NCBI GenBank assembly: GCA_049997955.1
Contig: JAEBDY010000006.1
Coordinates: 1 to 64,000 of the forward strand
Reading direction: 5' to 3'
DNA length: 64,000 bases
Origin: Umezawaea sp049997955
GTDB lineage: Bacteria; Actinomycetota; Actinomycetes; Mycobacteriales; Pseudonocardiaceae
In this document: one piece after another, positions 60,100 through 64,000 of the stretch
Position numbering within the stretch: the first letter of the stretch is position 1
Layout of the letters: every line of letters begins with the position of its first letter
Position numbers and translations under genes: made by a program
The notes under the pieces: generated by a model
Seen by the model: the letters and a program-made list of their open reading frames with translations, nothing else
Told to the model about the DNA's origin: nothing
Database searches by the model: none

Positions 60100-61746
60100 G
60101 TGCATGATGAAGACCTGGTCAGCAGCGATCCGGCTGGCGGTTCGGGTGGCGGTGGCTTGGTCGAGGGCAACGGCGGGGTGGCTGTGCGGGCTGGTTCGGG
60201 AGCGGTGCCGGAGGACGTGTCCCCGGCGACTTCGGTCGCCGACGGGGCGAAGAACACCGACGAGCCGACGGTGTACGCGACCCCTGTCGGTGACGCGCCC
60301 ACCGTCTACTCGGCACCGGTCGGTCCGGACTCGGCCGAGTCCGGCGAGGACCCCACCGTCTACTCCGCACCGGTCGGTTCGGAGCCCGCCGGGGTTGCCG
60401 ACGAGGCCACCGTTCACGCGACTCCGGACGCTGCCGAGCCGACGGTCCGCGCGGCACCGGTCGGCGAGGAACCCACCGTCTACTCGGCACCGGTCGGTTC
60501 GGACGCCGCCCCTCAAGAAGCCGAGACCTTCCTGACCGCCGAGGCGATGGAGTTCTTCGCGGTGGCCGACAGCGCCGCCCAGCCCCCGGTCGCCCCGGCC
60601 GCCGCTCCGGGCGAGGCGCCCTCGGCCAAGACGTTCGGGGTGCCGGAGATCTTCCGCGCGGACGAGCCCACCCGGTTCCTCGTCGCCCCCGAGCCGGAAG
60701 CCGGGCAGCCCGCCGACGAACCCGCGGCGGCCGAACCGGTCGTCGAGCTGCCGAAGGTCGTCCGCGACCCCGACGACGCCGACACGGTGGTGTTCGCGGG
60801 CGTCCTGGACCTGGACGAGCCGCACGTCGTCCCGGCCGAGGCCGCCAAGGCCGAGCGGTCCAAGAACAACCCGGCCGCGCTGATCGGCGTGTTCACCATG
60901 ATCCTCTGCTCGGTGCTCGGGCTCGGGCTGATCGGCCGCATCGACAACGCCAAGCCGCTGGCGGGCCGCGCGGTAGCGGCCCCGTTCACCGTCACCCCGC
61001 CTCCGGCAGGCACCGAGCCCATGCGCCCCCGCGCCGTGCAACGCCTGGAGGACCACCCGCTGCTGGTCAACCCCAGGTCGCTGCCCGAGGTCGCCTGCGA
61101 CCTGCCGAAGTTCAGCACCGGCGACCAGCAGCTGGCCGACTACTACACCGCGGGCTTGAAGTGCCTGGACGAGGCGTGGGGTCCGGTCCTGAAGGAGGCG
61201 AACCTCCCGTTCGAGCCCCCGGCGCTCGACGCCGCGCCGGAGCTGTCGAACGGCCCGTGCGGCGCCGCCCCCGCCTCCGAGGACGCCGTCGCCTACTACT
61301 GCGGCCGCAACAGGATGATCTACATGCCGACCGGCAGGCTCCGCGAGAACGGCGGCGGCGACCGCCCGGCCACGCACCTGGCGACGTTGGCGCACGAGTA
61401 CGGCCACCACGTCCAGGCCATGACCGGAATCCTCCGCGCCGCCGACATGAAGATCGTCAACGCGGGCGAGAAGACCCCGGCCGGCCTGGAGATGTCCCGC
61501 CGCATCGAACTCCAGGCGAACTGCTTCGCGGGCATGTTCCTCGGCGCCGTCGCGGGCAAGGGCTCCATCAGCGCGGAACTGGCCAACCGCGCCGAGGAGG
61601 ACTTCCAGTACGCGATGGAGGAGTCCCCGGAGAAGAACGCCCACGGCAGCCCCACCAACCAGGGCAACTGGGCGCTCAGCGGCTTCGAGGCCAACACCAC
61701 CGACGCCTGCAACACCTACGCCGCCCCAGCCTCGGAAGTCAGCTGA
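60100..61746 (+). CDS. Paralogous membrane metallopeptidase with repeated acidic N-terminus
   Basis: A 548-residue paralogue of the upstream gene. Its cytosolic N-terminus (about 1-260) is acidic rather than proline-rich and holds about six copies of a motif like EPTVYSAPVG (residues about 47-145). A single helix (about 267-288) follows, then the peptidase domain with HEYGHHVQ and the same cysteine pattern. The repeats could be Thr/Tyr phosphorylation or FHA-docking sites, which is inference. The start is uncertain: GTG at 60100 is the first before the acidic region, an earlier GTG at 60042 is possible, and neither has a clear ribosome-binding site. Confidence 0.82.
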   Translation: MHDEDLVSSDPAGGSGGGGLVEGNGGVAVRAGSGAVPEDVSPATSVADGAKNTDEPTVYATPVGDAPTVYSAPVGPDSAESGEDPTVYSAPVGSEPAGVADEATVHATPDAAEPTVRAAPVGEEPTVYSAPVGSDAAPQEAETFLTAEAMEFFAVADSAAQPPVAPAAAPGEAPSAKTFGVPEIFRADEPTRFLVAPEPEAGQPADEPAAAEPVVELPKVVRDPDDADTVVFAGVLDLDEPHVVPAEAAKAERSKNNPAALIGVFTMILCSVLGLGLIGRIDNAKPLAGRAVAAPFTVTPPPAGTEPMRPRAVQRLEDHPLLVNPRSLPEVACDLPKFSTGDQQLADYYTAGLKCLDEAWGPVLKEANLPFEPPALDAAPELSNGPCGAAPASEDAVAYYCGRNRMIYMPTGRLRENGGGDRPATHLATLAHEYGHHVQAMTGILRAADMKIVNAGEKTPAGLEMSRRIELQANCFAGMFLGAVAGKGSISAELANRAEEDFQYAMEESPEKNAHGSPTNQGNWALSGFEANTTDACNTYAAPASEVS

Positions 61747-61925
61747 CCACAACCATCCACAGGCCGATCGCCCATCCACAGGCAAGATCCACAAAACCAC
61801 GTCCACCCCCTCCACCCTTTCGTAGCTCCTGACAAGAAGTCGTGGTCACCAGGTCCGGCATGACCAACGCCCCGGTCACAGGCATGATCCGAGGGTGGCG
61901 TCACCGTTCGACAAGGCGCGCAGCG

Positions 61926-62292
61926 CATGGATCCCTGGTGGTCGTGGTTGACCAGCCCGCCACGATCGGAGCGCTGCCGGTCGCCCACCTGTCCGGCCTG
62001 GCGGTGCGCCGCATCTCCGACCTCCACCCGGCCGAGCGAAAACTGACGCCAATCACCGCGCTGGGCGAGCAGACGGTCACCGTCCGGGCATTGCTGCCCA
62101 GGCTGGCCGACAGTCTGAAAACCGTTCTTCGGCAACGCACGCAAGTCGCTGACCAGGTTGAGGGAGTACTTGATGCGCACCTCTTGCCCAGGTCCTGACC
62201 TCAATGCCCGGCATCGGCGTCAGGTCTGCGGCCCGCATCCTCCTGAAGATCGGCGACGCGTCGAACTTCCCTCCGGACCACAGAGGGACCCC
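61926..62292 (+). pseudogene. Decayed IS110-family transposase
   Basis: Fragments of an IS110 transposase remain in order: VVVVDQPATIGALPVA and GLAVRRISDLHPAE from the N-terminal DEDD domain, LPRLADSLKTVLRQRTQVADQVEGVLDAHLL from the linker, and TSMPGIGVRSAARILLKIGDASNF from the C-terminal IS116/IS110/IS902 domain. Internal deletions remove most of the catalytic part, a frameshift near 62187 separates the last two pieces, and the end after SNF is lost. No terminal repeats can be placed, as expected for this family. It marks an old insertion beside the metallopeptidase gene. Confidence 0.85.
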
Positions 62293-62607
62293 CCGCGGAC
62301 TGGCCTCTCCCCCGGTGAGGTTGGGATTCGTGCGTGCAAGAGGCCGGGCGGGTCGCAGAGGCGAGCACGGCGGGGATGAAGCGATCGGCCGCGCCACCAA
62401 GTGGTCACTCACCTCGATGACGGAGGAGAGCGGCGTAGACAAGTCGGTCTCCGGGCGGATCCGGCGCGCACCACGCCGCGATGTTCGCGCTGTCCACCGA
62501 TCCCGTGGAGGCCGGGTGCGCCAGACCGTCCCGGACGCTGCCAGCAGCCCCGCGATCCCTAACTCCGCGCGCGAGAAGAGTGAGGTGTTCGCGCCCGAAA
62601 AGAACAA
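62293..62607. other. Interval after the IS110 remnant
   Basis: 315 bp without a supportable gene. A minus-strand stretch near 62440-62520 reads like protein (VDSANIAAWCAP then GDRLVYAALLRHRGE and a stop) but has no start; it may be another relic. The rest shows nothing. Confidence 0.4.
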
Positions 62608-62629
62608 GGTCAGCCGGCTCCGGCTGACC
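62608..62629 (-). terminator. Stem-loop terminator of the small membrane protein gene
   Basis: A perfect 10-bp stem GGTCAGCCGG (62608-62617) / CCGGCTGACC (62620-62629) contains the gene's TGA stop (62612-62610) and is followed leftwards by a T-rich run (TTGTTCTTTT on the minus strand). Confidence 0.75.
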
Positions 62630-63053
62630 GCACGCGTGGCACCGGGCGGTTGATCAGGTACGCGTAGAAGCCGCCCGCCAACCCGCTCAGGCACAGCATC
62701 AACGTCGCCAGTCGCACGGAAAGCGGTGCGGCGTCGGAGACCGCTCCCGCTGTCTGCACCGTGAGGTCCCCCGAGGTGTCCGCCGGCAGCAGCACGTCGA
62801 GCGTCTCGCCCTCGCGGTGGCCGCACCCGTCGAGCCGGGCCTCGCGCGGGCCGCCGTCGACCTGTACCTCGACGAGGTCCAGTTCGCGCGCGCCGCACGA
62901 GCCGGTGGTCACCACCGTGGCGCTGACGCGCTGACCTGCGGTTTCGCCCATGGCTGAGCGCGGCCACCACGCGGCGACCGCTGTGCCGAGTCCCACCAGT
63001 GCGATGACCAGCAGAACCAGCCCCCAGGTCACCGGGCTACGCCTCACCGCCAC
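62610..63053 (-). CDS. Small two-helix membrane protein
   Basis: A 147-residue protein not assigned to a family. It has one membrane helix near the N-terminus (about 8-30), an extracytosolic domain with two cysteines (GSCGARELDLVEVQVDGGPREARLDGCG) probably in a disulfide, and a second helix (about 118-137, LATLMLCLSGLAGGFYAYLI). The start at the GTG of 63053 is the best of several. It is divergent from the response regulator gene, 127 bp apart, and could be part of its regulon. Confidence 0.65.
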   Translation of the reverse strand: MAVRRSPVTWGLVLLVIALVGLGTAVAAWWPRSAMGETAGQRVSATVVTTGSCGARELDLVEVQVDGGPREARLDGCGHREGETLDVLLPADTSGDLTVQTAGAVSDAAPLSVRLATLMLCLSGLAGGFYAYLINRPVPRVRSAGAG

Positions 63054-63180
63054 GCGGAGGATCGTCGCAGACCGGCCGTTCCCTGGTAACCCCGCCCGCC
63101 CGATGATGATCAACTGAGCGGTGCCTGAAGCCGGGCCGTTCCACGGGCGGGAGACGACCGGACGGCGGCAGAATGTGCGG

Positions 63181-63858
63181 GTGTCTACTGCTGCGCGGGT
63201 GCTGGTCATCGAGGACGCCGAGGCGATCGGCGCCGCCGTGGGATCGGCGCTGCGCGACGCCGGCTACCAGGTCCAGCTGCGGACGGACGGGCGGGAACTG
63301 GAGAACGACCTGGCGCGGTTCCGGCCGGACCTGGTGGTGCTGGACGTGATGCTGCCGGGACGGGACGGGTTCGCGCTGCTGGAGGTGGTGCGGCGGTCCA
63401 GCGGCGCGGGCGTGGTGATGTTGACGGCGCGCGACGGGGTGGCGGACCGGTTGCGCGGGTTGGACCGGGGCGCGGACGACTACCTGGTGAAGCCGTTCGT
63501 GCTGGCCGAACTCGTGGCCAGGGTGAGCGCTGTGCTGCGTAGGCTGGGGCGCACACCTTCCACCGTGCAGATCGGTGACCTGGTGGTGGACGCCGATTCC
63601 GGTGTGGTGCTGCGCGGGTCCGAGCCGGTGGAGTTGACGGCGACGGAGTTGCGGCTGCTGCGCTACCTGGCCGCTCAGCGCGGCCGCGTCGTCGGCAAGA
63701 CCCAGATCCTCACGGCCGTGTGGGGCTACGAGGACTACGACCCGAACCTGGTTGAGGTGCACGTGAGCGCGTTGCGGCGCAAGCTGGAGGAGAACGGGCC
63801 CCGGCTGCTGCACACCGTGCGCGGCCTCGGGTACGTGCTGCGGGCCGACGAGCCGTGA
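63181..63858 (+). CDS. Two-component response regulator, OmpR/PhoB type
   Basis: A 225-residue regulator: receiver domain (about 5-120) with acidic pocket IEDAE, phospho-acceptor Asp in VVLDVMLPGRDG (about residue 55), the conserved Thr in VVMLTARDG and Lys in DDYLVKPF; then a winged-helix OmpR DNA-binding domain (about 130-225, ELTATELRLLRYLAAQRGRVVGK to VRGLGYVL). The GTG at 63181 begins the domain. It overlaps the kinase gene by 4 bp (GTGA), so the pair is made together. The signal is unknown. Confidence 0.93.
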   Translation: MSTAARVLVIEDAEAIGAAVGSALRDAGYQVQLRTDGRELENDLARFRPDLVVLDVMLPGRDGFALLEVVRRSSGAGVVMLTARDGVADRLRGLDRGADDYLVKPFVLAELVARVSAVLRRLGRTPSTVQIGDLVVDADSGVVLRGSEPVELTATELRLLRYLAAQRGRVVGKTQILTAVWGYEDYDPNLVEVHVSALRRKLEENGPRLLHTVRGLGYVLRADEP

Positions 63859-64000
63859 ACAGGCTGAAGACGGTCTCGCTGCGCCGACGGGTGACCCTGT
63901 CGGTGATGATCGTGCTGTTCGCGGTCATGGTGACGCTGGTGTTCACCGTGGACGCGCTGTTCGCGTCGCAGTCGAGCCGCGACATCGAGACCGTGCTGCT
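63855..64000 (+). CDS. Sensor histidine kinase, 5' part only
   Basis: The first 48 codons are present; the gene runs off the right edge. The start MNRLKTVSLRRRVTLSVMIVLFAVMVTLVFTVD gives a basic N-terminus and a first membrane helix (about 14-34), as in the N-terminus of membrane sensor kinases. Identity as the partner kinase rests on the 4-bp overlap with the response regulator. Confidence 0.75.
   Translation, partial: MNRLKTVSLRRRVTLSVMIVLFAVMVTLVFTVDALFASQSSRDIETVL

Noticed and set aside
1..64000. tRNA genes
   Set aside because: No cloverleaf with a TPsiC arm was recognised by eye; a tRNA search program would be needed to exclude one.

Overview
The window is a high-GC actinobacterial chromosome segment, most likely from the Pseudonocardiales (Saccharothrix/Actinosynnema/Lentzea-like). 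The evidence is GTG-rich starts, many GTGA/ATGA gene overlaps, an F420-dependent reductase gene, a LysX-type lysyl-phosphatidylglycerol synthase, many probably leaderless mRNAs, and gene order shared with Mycobacterium tuberculosis around glnA2-caeA-panB and Rv2228c-Rv2236c. These comparisons come from memory of the families; no database search was run.

Layout. 1-550: leader and three tandem promoters of an rRNA operon reading leftwards out of the window. 0.5-5.6 kb: a multidomain glycosyltransferase/FkbM methyltransferase gene and glnA2. 5.6-8.6 kb: lprG-like lipoprotein plus P55-like efflux pump, then a DUF3800 gene broken by a 28-bp tandem duplication. 8.6-22.5 kb: conserved metabolism (Hip1/CaeA-like exopeptidase, glutamine-dependent NAD synthase, FAD enzyme, LysX, panB, metal receptor, NpdG, RNB nuclease). 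23.3-31.0 kb: a seven-gene leftward operon for a chromosomal type IV secretion-like machine (VirB2-, VirB3/PrgI-, VirB4-, VirB6- and VirB8-like genes, a VirB1-like cell-wall hydrolase and an unknown), facing a ribbon-helix-helix protein gene. 22.7-23.3 and 31.8-32.2 kb: palindromic repeat families. 32.3-32.7 kb: RNase P RNA. 32.7-34.5 kb: a sulfur-type leader peptide with an SsuE-like flavin reductase, then an ArsR/SRPBCC pair. 34.6-42.0 kb: the RNase H/phosphatase, zinc ribbon, Nif3, CobC, PtpA, SURF1, CobD block.

42.1-49.9 kb holds the most interesting system: a Wadjet-type SMC anti-plasmid locus (jetA, jetB, jetC joined by 4-bp overlaps). Its jetD is detached by 436 bp and keeps only the N-terminal DUF3323-like domain; the TOPRIM (DUF2399) nuclease half is missing, and the end of the fragment abuts an unrelated ROK regulator. 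49.8-53.2 kb: ROK regulator divergent from a secreted GH30 glycosidase with a ricin-type module. 53.3-61.7 kb: NudC, two M16 peptidase subunits, a DUF2207 membrane protein, and two paralogous membrane-anchored HEXXH metallopeptidases. 61.9-62.3 kb: a decayed IS110 transposase. 62.6-64 kb: a small membrane protein and a two-component system whose kinase runs off the right edge.

Genes that appear to work together are lprG with its pump, the secretion operon, the cobalamin genes cobC and cobD in the conserved block, jetABC, the ArsR/SRPBCC pair, the two M16 subunits, and the terminal two-component pair.
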